A DNA stretch of 64,000 nt from Fistularia commersonii (lineage: Eukaryota > Chordata > Actinopteri > Syngnathiformes > Fistulariidae), in contig JBBMNZ010000019.1 in the NCBI GenBank assembly GCA_037954325.1, positions 12,236,501 through 12,300,500 on the forward strand. Reading direction: 5' to 3'. Below, one piece after another: positions 13,777 through 26,310 of this stretch. How positions within the stretch are numbered: position 1 is the first letter of the stretch; each line of letters begins with the position of its first letter. The notes beneath the pieces are model-generated. The model ran no database searches, had not been told where the DNA came from, and worked only from the letters and a program-made list of their open reading frames with translations. The position numbers and the translations under genes were made by a program.

Positions 13777-16491
13777 AAACGTGATGTATCGTTCAGAAGT
13801 TGAGCACTAACTTGCACCAGGCTCTTGCAGGCTGGATGATTCGGGTCTGCTTACTTTTTCGGCTCTGAGAGTTCCTGCAAATCTCTGGCTAACAGGTTCT
13901 TACGCCAAATACATAAACCGGGATATCTGGAGAAAACTCCACCCGTGACCGCATCATCACTTACGTGCAGTCGAGTGCCTCGTGTTTCAAATGTCTATTT
14001 CCTTCTTCGACTGTGTTTTATTTATTTTTTTTGTTCGCAGGATTAGTTTGCTTGATCTCAGCAACAGTAAATCTTTGTTGGCTTTAAGGAGGTTCCCTCA
14101 CACCGTCGAGCCGCTGGGATCGACGGAGCCGAAGCCTCGACGGCCGGTTCAGACGACATCTTAGAGAAAACGAGGGAAAACTCCCGCTTTTTTCGATGTA
14201 CTGCGTAACTCAATCATTTTCTCATTTTCAAACATGCTTTTATGTGAAACGCAGAAAATCCGAACGCAGTTGGTGAAGGCAGTTTGAGTTACTTCATCCT
14301 GGAACGAAATGAACTTCAAATACTGAACCGTAATGATTTCCTTTAAAAAAGCATCGATTTTGCTTTTGGCAAATCAAGTCGAATCAGTCCAGTGGACTGC
14401 TTTGAGGCATGTGGCTTTGTTTCTAGCTCTGGGATCTCTGCCTACCATGTATGAAGTTTAAAGAACAGTGTATGTGTGTGTAAGTGTGTGTGTGTGTGTG
14501 TGTGTGTGTATGAAACATCTCAGATTATCATAGGAGCTGTAGCGAAAACAGAGTGAGGAAACAGCTGCCAGTCGTCTAATCGCTTCATGCTAAGTTGATC
14601 AAAGAGCTCGTTCTGCCCAAAATTCAATGAATTCCTTTAAAGCTTACCGGGTTTCATGCTGGACTTCCCGGGGATAAATATTATGGGACGTGTCAGTAAT
14701 GAGGAATGAGAGGACGGCTAGCTTGTATGTGAGCAGGAAGTGGCTAGTCACGCCGGTGACCTCTAGATCATCTGTCACTCTCTCCGTCCGCCCCCCCCCC
14801 CCCGTCTCATCAACCGGCACTACCGTCAAACCGGGCCGCGCTCTCAAAACTATCCATCTCTCACTTAACTCGCCTCCCCTCGCCGTCCTTCATGCTTCCC
14901 TCCTGACCTTGTCATCTCTCTACTCCCCCGACGGCCTCCACTCCTCCCAGCCCTGCCCTCTTGCTCATACCGGCCCGAAATATTTGCCAGAAGTTCAGCA
15001 AGTGACAAGGCACAGCTGTCCGCAAGAAAACCCGCTCATTTATCTCTCTTGTGTGGATTCACACACACACACACACACAGATGTGCAAACACACTCCCCG
15101 TTTAACAGTCGGTTACAATACCGTTTTGGGCCGGCATCCAATCGGAGGGCCTTGTTGACGTACATTGACAGGAGGCGAGGGGAGAGTGATGGAGTTTCAG
15201 TGTTGATGAGAGTGACAAAACACAAAGGCTACAGCTGGAGGGATTTCGGGCCTCCGAGGGGGGAAACCGGGAGATAAGAGTGCGAAGTATTTGTCTTGTG
15301 TTTTGCATTTTACAAGGTCTACATAATCAGCGTAGGGTTATGCAAAATAGGACTCCACCTTGATGTTGCTTAGAGGGAGAGCAGGTGTGAAATCGCAGAA
15401 CACACAGAGAAACGCGGGCCCGGAAAAAGAACGAACAAGGTCCCCAGGCGCCGCCACGCGCCCCTCCCCCGCCCCCTGAAACCCCGTCGCCGAATTACGG
15501 CGCTTTTCCACGAACGTTGAAAAGAAGGGAAACCGAATCCGGCGTCAAATCTCACCCTGAAAATACACACCGCTGATACGAACAAGCAGCTGCAAATTTA
15601 CCGATTCCCTTCTGGTTCACTTGATAATCCCACGGTGGCCGAATATTTTTTCAAGTTTTTTTTTTTTTTTTTATTACATTTTCTTTTTAAAAACGTGAAT
15701 CCGCCCGTGTCAGCCAATCGTCTGGAGACTTCGCTAAATAAAATCAATGTTAGCCGTAGTTGGGTTTTTTGTTGTTTTTTTTTTGAACAGTGGAAAAACA
15801 CTGATAGTTGCAACGTGGCGAGGAAAAGAAAAAAAAAATCCTGCTCCCTCTCCACACTCTGACATTTGAGCGGTAGCTATTTAGTGAAACCTCACTGGAG
15901 GATTTTAAAGCTGGAATCATTACTCTGCACCAAAAGTGAGCAGGGACATAGAAGCCTTTTTTTTTTTTTTCTAACAACTCAAAATCTCCACTGTGATTTG
16001 GAGAAGAAAATTAAAGGTGACTTTGACAGAGCCTTGACCGTCTGGAACAACTGTCAGGAAATGATCTGAAAGGAAGCAGGTAACAACCTCTCTATTTGCA
16101 AGAAATTACTCGTAAGTTACGAGAAAATAAATGAAAAAAATTGTCATTTAAATTAGGCGGTCATGCGATTTTAAAAAGAATTTAAATACAATGTAATCTA
16201 GATTTGCCTGAGGACCAATATACGTTAACAGCAAGAGGGCCCTAGAGGTCAAAGTTCAAGGCTGCTGATACAATCAATACATATCATCAGGCCATTTCTG
16301 TCCTTAATGAGCATTAAAATCTTTTTTTTATTGACTTTTGCTGTCAGTAATGACTGACAAGGCCTGATGCCAGGGAGATTTTCGAGGAGCACATTAGACA
16401 CACAGAGGACATCTTGGTGATATTTCCACACTGTTTAGTATTCAAGGCGCAAACACTAGAACATCCTCTGTCACATTCCGCCATCCAGGCA

Positions 16492-16530
<39 letters not shown>

Positions 16531-16970
16531 ACATGAAATGACAGCAGCGTCAAATCCCTCCCGCTGCTATCCCATTTATCTGGAATGATGCCGAAGCCAC
16601 AGTCGCTGCTGCAATGTGAGCCCAGCCCAGTGGTGAGGGGGATCTGCAGAGCGGCAGAGCTGGGAGCCTTGTGATATAGAGCCAAAGAAAAAAAAAAAAC
16701 GGGGAAGAGGATGCGAAGGGGGAGGAAGGCCGAGAAGAAGAACGGAAAGTCCTGCAGGAGAGAGGACGCCGTGACACGACGCTTCCTTTTGGCCTTCGGA
16801 GTCAATGTGCACGTGCGTCCGTGCACCTTCCCACTGGCCTCCCACCCAACCAGTGTGTTTGTCTCCCTCACCCAGCGGAGGAGATTGACCTGGCCTAGTC
16901 CAAATGCTGCCAGGAGGATTGGATGATCCTGCTTAGGCAGCCTGTGCTGTGAAGCAAGCTAATGAGGGGC

Positions 16971-17005
<35 letters not shown>

Positions 17006-17562
17006 TGTGTGTCTGCCTGTCTTTACTGAGGGGCCTCTGAGTTCAGACACCTAGGGCAATCTTCCCAGTGATGCTGGGACACATGTGACCCTTTCAGACT
17101 GGCCAACCGGGATTAATGTTACCGCGGCGTGTGAATTTGTGTGTCAATCTGTGTACGTGTGTATTGTCTGCCTCCAGTGTGTGTGTGTGTGTGTGTGTGT
17201 TGTGGTGCATTTTTTCCCAGTAACTTGCTTGTTTCCGTATTGTGTTCAAACATTGTGAACTAGCTCAGCCAGCCACACGCTTCTAATCTCCTTCATCCTA
17301 ATCATCAGCACTTTTAACAATTACCAAAATCCCAAAGTCACTTTTAAAGCCCCTGGGGACCGGGGAAGTAAATTAGTTCTTTAGCTAACCCCAGCACATT
17401 TACAACGCCGCTTTATGACTGTTATGATGTTGATGAATGTCCACGGCCCCTGCCAAATAAACTTATAATCGAGTGATAAAATAATGAATGAATTCCAAGT
17501 GGAACAACACGCCGTGACGCCTGCCAATTTCCTCACCCTCTCTTTCTCATGCCTCTGCTGAT

Positions 17563-17602
<40 letters not shown>

Positions 17603-20600
17603 CGTGCTCACATCTTCCCTCGGAGTGTGCTCCACTCACCAGCGCGCACAACAAGAGATACATTAGGACCACACGCTCTTTTACACACACGTCCAACAGA
17701 GATGGGAGGGGAGGTCGAGCCCCCCGAGGCTCGTTTGTGAGTATATATACACGTGTGTGCACCTGTTATGAGTGCACGGAAGCAATTGATCCGTCTGTTC
17801 GCGTGTCTGATTTCCATAACCGCATGTCCTAACTCCGTCCGCCGGCCCGCCTGCGCCGCACAGAAAAGAAAAGGAACGATAAGAAAAGCCGTCCTCTGGC
17901 CGTGGATTGGTCGCCGCCTCCTTCCCCTGGCCTTTCTGTTCTGCCACATCAGCTGAAACTTCTTTTCACAGCTCCTGTTCCTCTCAGCTCATAAACTCTC
18001 TCTATAACACACACACACACACACTCCTTTTTCACCGAAAGCAGGAGGGAAGGTGGGAGCCTTCTCCCGCTTCTCCGAGGAGAAAAAAAAAAAAAAAAGC
18101 AGCCTTTCTCGACGAGGTTCTTGCTCTTGTTTTTTACACCCGCTCTTCTCAAAATAAAGAAATAAATCAAACTTCCCAATGGATATTCAGTAATCATTTA
18201 GCCTAAGGACGCATGTAGGCTTACTCGGCTCCTGCTTACTTATCCACACAGCCCAGAAAAGCCGAGGAAAGTATGAATTATTCATGAGTGGGAAACCTAC
18301 GGGTGGATTCCATAAGGGTGGTGCCGGGTCTTCTGAGAATATAATCAATCAATAAACGGGTGTTGGATTGCTGTTTCTTTGATATGACACCCCATCCGAC
18401 CCACTGACACTTATTTCATTAAAAACCAAGGATGCCTTCGTCGAGATTTCTAATGATCCCCCCCCCCACTCCTCCTTTGGAGTCTATTCTCTCCTTTTTT
18501 TTGTATCAGAAACACTTAGCCTACTTAGCTAGTCTTTTATCCGGCGCCAATTAGCTGGCGATTAATGAATTATTAAGGAACGGGAAGGGGGGGGATTAAA
18601 TTTTAATGTGGATCTTGGGGGGAATAGTTGTATTACAAGTCACCGCGAGCGCAGAACGAGGGGACGCCCACCCTTAGCAGCCATTTACAATAATCTACAG
18701 TCGATTATTAAAGTACGGAAAGGGAGAAAATTGAATGAGGGGTTTTTTTTTTTGTTTGTTTGGTTTTTTTTTTTTTCACTTAAATCCCAAGTTGTGAAGG
18801 GGCCAAAAACTACAAAAGCCCATATTGTGGGACCGAGGGAGTGTCCAGAGCCAACATTTTCTCTACTTGATTTTTTTTCCGTTTCGCGTCTATGTGTTGT
18901 GTGTGTGTGTGTGTGTGTGTTCCCATAATTGACCCGCAGTCCTTGATCCCGTGTGTGTGGGTCAGCAGCCTCCCTTCCCAGGCTCCGCCCTCTGCAGCAG
19001 TAATGCAAGATTCGATCTTTCATTAAGGCAGCCGTGTAAGGCCGATAATAGGAGATGCTAAGATAAGGATAATGTATGTCTGCGGGGAGAAGCTCTTTCC
19101 AAGGTGATCGTTCTGGTTCAGTTTGCTCTTCCTCAAGCAGAACCTGTATTGGCACTTGAGACTTAACCGGTATTGATTTACTTAGGGTTAAGGCTTCGTC
19201 TATCCCCTCCCCGTCCTCCCCAACTCGACTCGCTCCGATGCCCGTTTCTGTTTCTCTTGCACATCCCAGCACCTGTCTCTTTTTATATTCCTCCCCGCGC
19301 ACGGTAATTTTAACCGATGGAGCGGTCGATAAAAGGGTGGGCGCAGCGCTTGATGACTCTAAGCATTTTCATAATAGATTTTACAGTAACCCGCGCCATC
19401 TTGACGATTTACTTATCGTGCATTCCGGGGGGGGAGTTAATCGGGTAAATAAAAGGGCAGCAAAACAGATTCTAAAGCATCTGCATCTTTCACTGCACCC
19501 TCGGGTGCCCGATGTTCCTCTTCACCCTTGTCGCGCCGAACGCATCTTCGGGTGCATCAGCCACTGCTGCGGCGCTATAATTAGCGGCGGGATGCGACAC
19601 ATGTTTCCAATTTGTTGCGTCTGGTCACTGTGCCGGGGGGCGCGGGGGGGGGGTTCGACGGAGCAAGGTAGAGCGAGACGGACGGAGAGAAGTTTGCAGA
19701 GAAGAAGGGCGGACGGCGTGGAAGAGGAGCCGGAGATTGCTCGCGGAGGCGGAAAGAGGTGCAAAGGTGGCGAAGAGCTGCGGGTGGACGGCGGAAACTT
19801 CAAAACGGTACAACCAACAGGGGTCCGGGGGGTTAACAACGCGACGGTCCGTTTGGCGCGCGGACGAGACGTGAACCGTACATGCGCTCCTGCACCTGAT
19901 TGATACAGGCTACTGCCTCCGCTTACTTTACGCTCCGTTTCGGAAGGACACGCCAGATGTGTGCGGGGCTCGTGAGTTTGCTCCTGGTAAAGCCGCGGCG
20001 TTCGGGCCAAAAAAATGGTGCATTTGGCCCGGAGACAACTGAACTTAAGAACTCCTCTCGTCGTGTAACAGAGGGGTAAGTACATGAATGTGTCCAAAGG
20101 GACACGGAAAGTAAACTGGAAGAACGACTAAGCTGATTAAGTATGAATAGTAAGCTTCGTGAAAAAGCCTCGTGATATACAATAGGCTTTGAATATGTGT
20201 GGAGATGACTTTGGCGCCTGGCGTCATAGAACCTCCACCTCTCTAACTGCCAGCCAGGCCCGTTCAATAAAACCCCCAAACCCATGTTACACTAAAATCC
20301 ATTAGGAAACAATGGCGTGGAATCACCTAGAAGGCCTCAAAAAGCCCGGGCGGTCGGCTTCTCGGTGAAAATCGCCCTCCCGTGTCCGGCCTCTCCTCCC
20401 CACCCCGCCCCCGTCAGGTGAATACACCCACTGCTGGCGTAAAAAAAAAAAAAAAACCCTCATTAAGGGTTTCATGCCTCGTTCCACAGCGGGGGGCCAC
20501 GCACAGTCACATCTGCGGGAAGAGGGGGGATGAAGCAGGCAGGCTGTAGCCTAGAGCATGCGGACGCAATAATAAAAAAACCTGTTAAGACTTCAAGAAA

Positions 20601-21791
20601 AGAAACACTCCCGAAAAAAAAGTCCAGAAACAAAACAGAAGGTGGGGTTGCGAAGCTCCGGGCTGCAGTTCGTACCTTATAAGAGCGCGGTTCAAAAAGC
20701 GAGAGAATTAAAAGAAACAAAGACGTACACGGGGCATTGTTCACCCCCGAGATACCCAACAATTTCTCAACCTACTGCCTTGCATATTCTAATTCTAATG
20801 AATTGGTCCTTATCAGGCTTCTGCAGAGCTTGTGTTGGAGCAGAGTCATCTAAAACACGCTGGGCAGTGGCTTCCCGGGAACACCGATTTAGCATAAAAC
20901 CTGTCAGCCTTTGGTCCAGGGGAGAAAAAAAAAAAAAAAAAAAGCGAGGAAGCCAAAATTGAACCCTGGTGTCACCTCCATTACAAGCCACCTTGCTGCC
21001 CCCAACCCCCCGCAGCACACAAAGATTGGCAGGAGTGTGAGAAGAATGCTGTCAGCCATTAGGAGGTGTTTTAAAAAAAAAAAAAAAAAAAAAATGACAT
21101 TTCCTTGATCGCCTTTGTTAAAAGCTGGACAGGAAGGAGGATTTTGCCGCTCGCCCCGGCAGTTTGGGAGGCCTGGACTCCTAAGAACCAAGGTCACACG
21201 GCGACAGCAATTACGACATCGGGCAAATCTTTATCATCCCGCAGACACCGACAGAGCTTTTGTCTGTTTACCCGCAGTTTATAGGAGACTTAATAAAGTA
21301 ATAGGGGGATGGGATGGGTTGTGTGTGTGTGGGGGGGAGCCGCAGCTGGAATAATCCTCAATAATCAAAGTGAGTGTGACAAATTCAGACCAGCTGTGAA
21401 ACAAAGCGACCAGCCACAACTGGAAGCGCATACGGTTGTCAAATGACACGGTTCGTACCGAAACTACTGAAGTTCCTGCAAAAAACAACGAGGATGCTAT
21501 TTTGCAAAGCAACCGAAAGGAGGGAAAAGCATTCAGTTTATATATTTTTTCATTTCTTTCTTAAATGTTGACATTGTACGTGAGGGGAGCAGGTCTCCAG
21601 CTGCTGCTTTCTGCTTTCTATGTCATGTTGGAGTTTGGTTTTGACGCTAGAAGTCGCCAAATGACTCTCATTATTCCTTCATGCTTGAAGTGAAGGTTCA
21701 ACGGTGCAGCCAAGCGGAGTGTAAATGTTGAAGTGTACGTGCGTGTGCACGAGATGATGCGTGTGTGTGTGTGTGTGTGTGTGTTCCTCAC

Positions 21792-21907
21792 CTTTCGTTC
21801 AGGGAATTCCAGTAGATGGGCTCCATATTGCTGGCCGTCGTTCCCAGTAAATCCAGTAAGAATACCAGCAAGATCACCAATCCATTCCCACTTCCACGAC
21901 ACGCCAT
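21792..21907 (-). CDS. efnb3: Ephrin-B3-type ligand, first coding exon only (partial gene)
   Basis: Ephrin-Bs are single-pass membrane ligands of Eph receptors that act in contact-dependent axon guidance and boundary formation. Read from ATG at 21907, the exon gives 38 codons: MACRGSGNGLVILLVFLLDL, then LGTTASNMEPIYWNSLNE, ending AG before a GTGAGG donor in phase 2. This is a hydrophobic signal peptide of about 26 residues, followed by the invariant start of the ephrin domain (EPIYWNS.N.R). ATGs at 21925 and 21940 are in frame. The one at 21907 has the best initiation context (GAAATGG) and gives the usual leader length. A minus-strand acceptor (ttcctgcag) at 21967 may mean the exon begins at 21966 after a 5' UTR intron. 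Assignment to efnb3 rather than efnb1 or efnb2 rests on its place downstream of wrap53, as in mammals. I found no exon 2-5 between here and position 1. Confidence 0.82.
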
Positions 21908-22852
21908 TTCCACCCGAACGCTCATCGCGTGTAACCACATTGGGGGAGAAATGATTGTTTTAAAAGCTGCAGGAAAGATTCTCTGAGTCGAGGGAGGGTG
22001 TGTGTGTGGGGGGGGGGGGGGCTCAGTGACCGTGGGCTACAGCCGTGGAGTGGGTGCTCACAGGTATTCAGTCAGAGTGTGAGGAGAAACCCCGCTTTGT
22101 GCAATTGCGTGGATCCCCCCCACACAAAAAGGGAACAAAAAAAAAAATCATAGAATTTAACCATCAAAAAATAAAATAAAACTAACCGGAGGGGGGAACT
22201 TGTTCAATCCGTGTGTCAGGGTCTCCAAAAAAAAAAAAAAAAAAAATCTGCTTTCACCGTCCACAGCCGGACTGTTTCAATCCCATGACTTTCCCATTAA
22301 TTTCTCATTAGTCCTACTTTTTTTTTTCCCAGGCAGCGCTCACAGACACAACTCCACCGAATCGAATCTGACGAAATTTGTCGCAGCCGGGTTTTTTTTT
22401 AATAATATTAACAATAATAATAATAATAATGGAGAAAAAAAAGAAGCTATTTCTGATGCCCCGATTGTCTTTTCCAGGACAACGTTCCCTTGTTCTCCGA
22501 GCCGACCGTGCGTGGTCTCTCTCCCATTACCTTGTTCTGCAAGAAGATCCACCTCAGAACATCTCGGGCCGAGCGTAAAAAGAAAAAAAAAGGGGGGAAT
22601 GCTGTTGGAGACACAGGACGGCGGGCACGGAATTAAATAAAAGATAAAATAAATTAAAAAAGCGTTTTAAATTTCAAAACCCCGTCCACGGATCCATCCT
22701 CGAACGTGGACGCTCAGTCAGTGCGCCCCTAGAATCCTTATTCCCTCTGTGGACAGGAAAAAATATTTAAAAAAAAAAAAAATAATAAGGACAGGTTCAG
22801 CATGGGTTGTAAAATCCGCTAATCCTTGAGCAACAGATTCGACGGCGTTCGA

Positions 22853-22882
22853 GAAAGAAAGAAAGAAAGAAAGAAAGAAAGC
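22853..22882. repeat. (GAAA)n tetranucleotide repeat
   Basis: About seven GAAA units lie between the efnb3 start and the CpG-rich block upstream of it. Confidence 0.9.
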
Positions 22883-23309
22883 GGAGGATCCAAAAAAAAA
22901 AAAAAACGGTAAATCCAAAGAGTCTGTTTTAACGCGCAGCGGGGTACTCAAGAAGAAGAACCCAAAAGAGCTAGAAAAGCATCTCCATTCTAACAGAAAT
23001 GATAAATCGCACAAAAGGCCACCTTGGAACTTGTGAGGCGAGTTTGGAGCGCCGGTCCGCGTTAGATAGTCGAGGCCGGGCCGATGGAGAGCCGTGCGCG
23101 TCGGTGTTCAGCCGGAGGAAAGCGCTTCATTCGTTATCTCGTCCGCCTATCTGCCTCCGAATCCCACTGGTTTGACTTTGCCCTAATGCTCGCAGCGCAC
23201 TGACAGACTGACTGGCTTGTTCGAGCAGCGGAGGAGGAGGAGGAGGAGGAGGAGGGGGGAAAAGGGGCCGTGGATGAATGGGAGAAAAAAAAAACCCATT
23301 CTCCGACTG

Positions 23310-23345
23310 GCAGGCAGGCAGGCAGGCGGGCGGGCGGGCAGGCAG
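23310..23345. repeat. (GGCA/GGCG)n tetranucleotide repeat
   Basis: Nine tetramers mix GGCA and GGCG, downstream (plus strand) of a GGA array at 23228-23256. Both lie in the presumed efnb3 promoter or leader. Confidence 0.88.
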
Positions 23346-24130
23346 GGCGCACTGGCGGAGCGCAGTTCTTCCAGTTTGGTGAGGAGGAGGAGGGGGTTGG
23401 TATCGAGTCCCTTTCAGCACCTCCTCTCTCCTTCTCTCTGAGTTTCAGATGGGGCCCCCAGACTCGGACCTCTGGGCTCCCCGGTGCTCTATTCTGCCTC
23501 CTTTCTCAAGAAGAACCCCCTAACACACACACACACACATATACATACATACACTTTTTTTTTTTTTTTGGAGACACGCTCCTCCGGCCACGGAAGAGCA
23601 ACAGCGCCATCACCGAGCCCGCTGGCCATCGGTGTTATTGCAGCGCAGAGGAAAAATAATATCCAGCAGGAATTACAGCAAGGTATTACGCACGGAGAAG
23701 CTATAATTCTCTACGGGATTATTTAAGCTTTATTGCAACGAGGCCATAAAGAGGAAATACACCTAAAGGTGATCTCACTCTCTTAGGGTGTTTTAAATGA
23801 ATCTCGGAGATATTTTAAGTTCAAATTGTGAGTATTTTTCAAGGATAAACGCGCGTAGGGATCAGGGAAATGATCTCACGCGTGACCCACCTCGATATCC
23901 AGCGCCCGCGGTCCCAATAATATAGACCCCCCCCCCCCCACTCCGACTGCGGCTGCGTGGGTGATAAAGTGGGAGAGGGTGGGGGGGGCGTTCACAGTGA
24001 AAAGGGTGCAAAAGGAGCAGGGTGACAGAGCGCGCACACACACACGCACACAAACACACTTCTGTTACACTGTCCTGATGAGACACTGATTCACCTGTGC
24101 GCTTTCATACGCTTGAAAACTGTGGTTCTA

Positions 24131-24144
24131 CTGCCACCTAGTGG
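24131..24144 (-). promoter_or_regulatory. CTCF-type core motif
   Basis: The minus strand reads CCACTAGGTGGCAG, which fits the CTCF core CCASYAGRKGGCR at every position. It lies just upstream of the presumed efnb3 promoter, between it and wrap53. That is a reasonable place for an insulator or loop anchor. The same core is spread by some repeats, so occupancy is only inferred. Confidence 0.5.
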
Positions 24145-24314
24145 TGATATTGTGGAACTGCAAGTGGCACCAATTCCACGGTCATGCAGTTTGTATTTTT
24201 TCCAATCTTTCTTTCTTTCTTTTTTTTTTCTTCAAAGGGTTCAAATTGAAGGCGTATTGGACTTGTTGGTAGTTGAAGGTGGGTTGTGTGTGTGTGTTTG
24301 TGTGTATGTGTGTT

Positions 24315-24347
<33 letters not shown>

Positions 24348-25870
24348 TGGGTAGGAAATGAAATTGACAGTTATGAGATAAAAAAAGCATTCAATACTGA
24401 TGCTCTAAATTGGGATGGAGGTAAGGTTAAATAATTTGTTTTTTTTATCATTCTAAAGCAAAATACAGTCATCACATGCAAAACACATGGAACATTTTTG
24501 AAACTCTAACTCTGGTGCGAGAGTTAAAACAATAAGAGTATAAACATAATCATATATATCTGGTTATAATGATGTCATGCCATGAAATTTCAGCCTTACC
24601 AAGATTTTCCTCAGCTTGGGAAAAAAAAGACGCCTTGGAAACAAAGTGATTTAGAGAAATATGATTTTGTATATATCAATCTTACCAAGAAGGTTCGTGA
24701 GCTTTATAATACAACTGAGTGAGTTACCGTTGCTTTCAAAACACACTTAAACATCTTTGCAAGCAGCGACAGTGTTATTTAAAACAAATGTTCTGCGTCC
24801 GTCCAACATGACGTGCTAACAATTGATTTGCATTCTGGGAAATGTACAACCCCAACATTTCTAAAGCCTTTCTGGAGATCCAGGGTCATATATCTCACTC
24901 TGCCGCATTTCAAAATCTCTCCTTGAAATCCTGTAACTGCTTTTAGCTCACGCTGAATTTCTTTTTTCTTTGCGTTTTTGTGGCGGATGAGGCTCCTTTC
25001 AATCAAGCTGAAGCTTGAAATACAAGCTTTGGGACACACCTTCTCTCTCTCGGGTGGAAACAGTTGAACTTTTCGCTCCCCCCGGTTTGTTTTTTTGGCA
25101 ACAGCTTCTCGCATATGAATGGGATTTTACAACCGCGTTTAACACATCTGTTTGCCAGACAACAAAGTTTGATACCTCAAAATAAAAGGTAACCAAGTTG
25201 TTAACGTTTCAGCATCCCGAAAATAAAAACGTCTGTCGTCGTTTGAGTAAAGTTCGTATGAACTATTTTGTCGATTCAGCGCGGTAAGGTTTGATAAATC
25301 ACCTTTATGAATCAGTTCTGGATAGAACTTTGAATTCCAAGTGTGTAATCAGAAATGTCAACTCCGAACCGGGATTATAACTCGGAAATGTTGCACAGTA
25401 ACAGTTACTGTTTCTTGTGTCTCATTAAATCATTCATAAAATACACTTTGCTACGATGCTTGAAATGTTGAAACACTGCAACATGAAACTTTTTTTCTTA
25501 CCGTCATTAATATGACACACACACACACACACACACAGCTTGTACGTGATATCACTTGAGCTGATGACCGGGGCCAAAAGGAATGCAGACTCAGATATTT
25601 AACATCACCCCATTTTAAACATGTGTTGCACAATATATTCTAGACTATAGAACTACGAGGTCGAGTCTGTTTTTCCCTTGTTCTGCAAAAGCCATTACCA
25701 TGTTATCATTCACGGAGAAAACCAGTCAACGGAAAATATTTTCAGAGCAAAATGGCCCACTCGCAGTTTAACATCACTAGCGATCATTCTCCCAATATGT
25801 AATATACCCTCCAACAGAGGATATACAAAAAGTTTGTGTAAATGTAGCAGAAGTGCATGAGTCTACAACA

Positions 25871-26310
25871 TAGGTGTCAAACTCTGGCCCGCGGGCCAAA
25901 TTTGGCCCACACTGTAATTATATTTGGCCCACAAAGCCATACCAAGTGATTATTAGAGCTGGCCCGCAGGTATAGTTTACAGTGCATGTATCGCTAATTC
26001 TACAAATCACAGAATTTTCTGCTGATGTTTTCGCACGAAAATCACAACGACACCCTCTCCTCTGTGTACAGAAGTCATAGCGACCTTATGCTAATACTGG
26101 CATCCTGCTACTTAGGCAGAAAACAGGATTTTGCATGTGTGCAATATTAAGTTATATATTGTACGGTATTAAGCTATCCTTGTTCCATATTTTGTTTTCA
26201 AGCAAACTTGTTTGGGTCTGTATGAAAAGGTTCAGTGCTATATCTGGAGGATTTTTTTCAATAAATATCAATGTTGGCCCGCAACTTGTCCCTTTGTCCC
26301 GCAACTTTGT
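25871..26310. mobile_element. Teleost hAT-like repeat (ggtgtcaaactctggcccgc family), one end missing
   Basis: The left end, taggtgtcaaactctggccc, and the repeated ggcccgc motifs identify a common teleost non-autonomous hAT-like family. A 12-bp direct repeat, gtctacaacata, flanks the insert at 25861-25872 and 26309-26320. It overlaps the insert by two bases on each side if the duplication is the usual 8 bp. The matching inverted terminus (gagtttgacacc) is absent at the right end. Confidence 0.65.

Larger units (their letters stand above)
1..21791 (-). other. efnb3: efnb3 intron 1 (partial), non-coding, microsatellite- and CpG-rich
   Basis: I found no exon that I would defend here. The segment follows the efnb3 exon 1 donor, so it is inferred to be intron 1 and to extend past the left edge. 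It holds many CA/TG tracts, a few CpG-rich blocks (about 10780-11060, 15390-15560, 17600-17950, 19190-20000), long A/T homopolymers, a tailed repeat at 12950-13145 and candidate homeodomain-cofactor sites. The alternating unique AT-rich and CpG-rich blocks look like a regulatory landscape. Conservation cannot be judged from one sequence. Confidence 0.6.
22680..23700 (-). promoter_or_regulatory. CpG-rich block, presumed efnb3 promoter/5' leader
   Basis: CpG is frequent here relative to the flanks, for example around 23040-23180 and 23580-23640. The block lies about 0.8-1.8 kb upstream of the efnb3 start on the same strand, where a promoter or 5' UTR is expected. It carries simple repeats: GAAA at 22853-22882, GGA at 23228-23256, and GGCA/GGCG at 23310-23345. 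No TATA box or initiator could be fixed, so the TSS is not placed. Confidence 0.4.

Noticed and set aside
14690..15277. 195-codon plus-strand frame as a gene
   Set aside because: It runs through a C homopolymer and a CA microsatellite (His-Thr run), has biased low-complexity composition and no recognised motif.
19238..20097. Long frames on both strands (221 and 191 codons) as genes
   Set aside because: Both strands are open in the same CpG-rich, stop-poor DNA, with no domain, no splice context and no homology.
1..21791. Ephrin-B exons 2-5 inside the window
   Set aside because: I searched the minus strand for the ephrin-domain segments (YPQIGD, NLWGHEF, YYIIATS) and the IYYKV end and saw none, so they are inferred to lie beyond the left edge.
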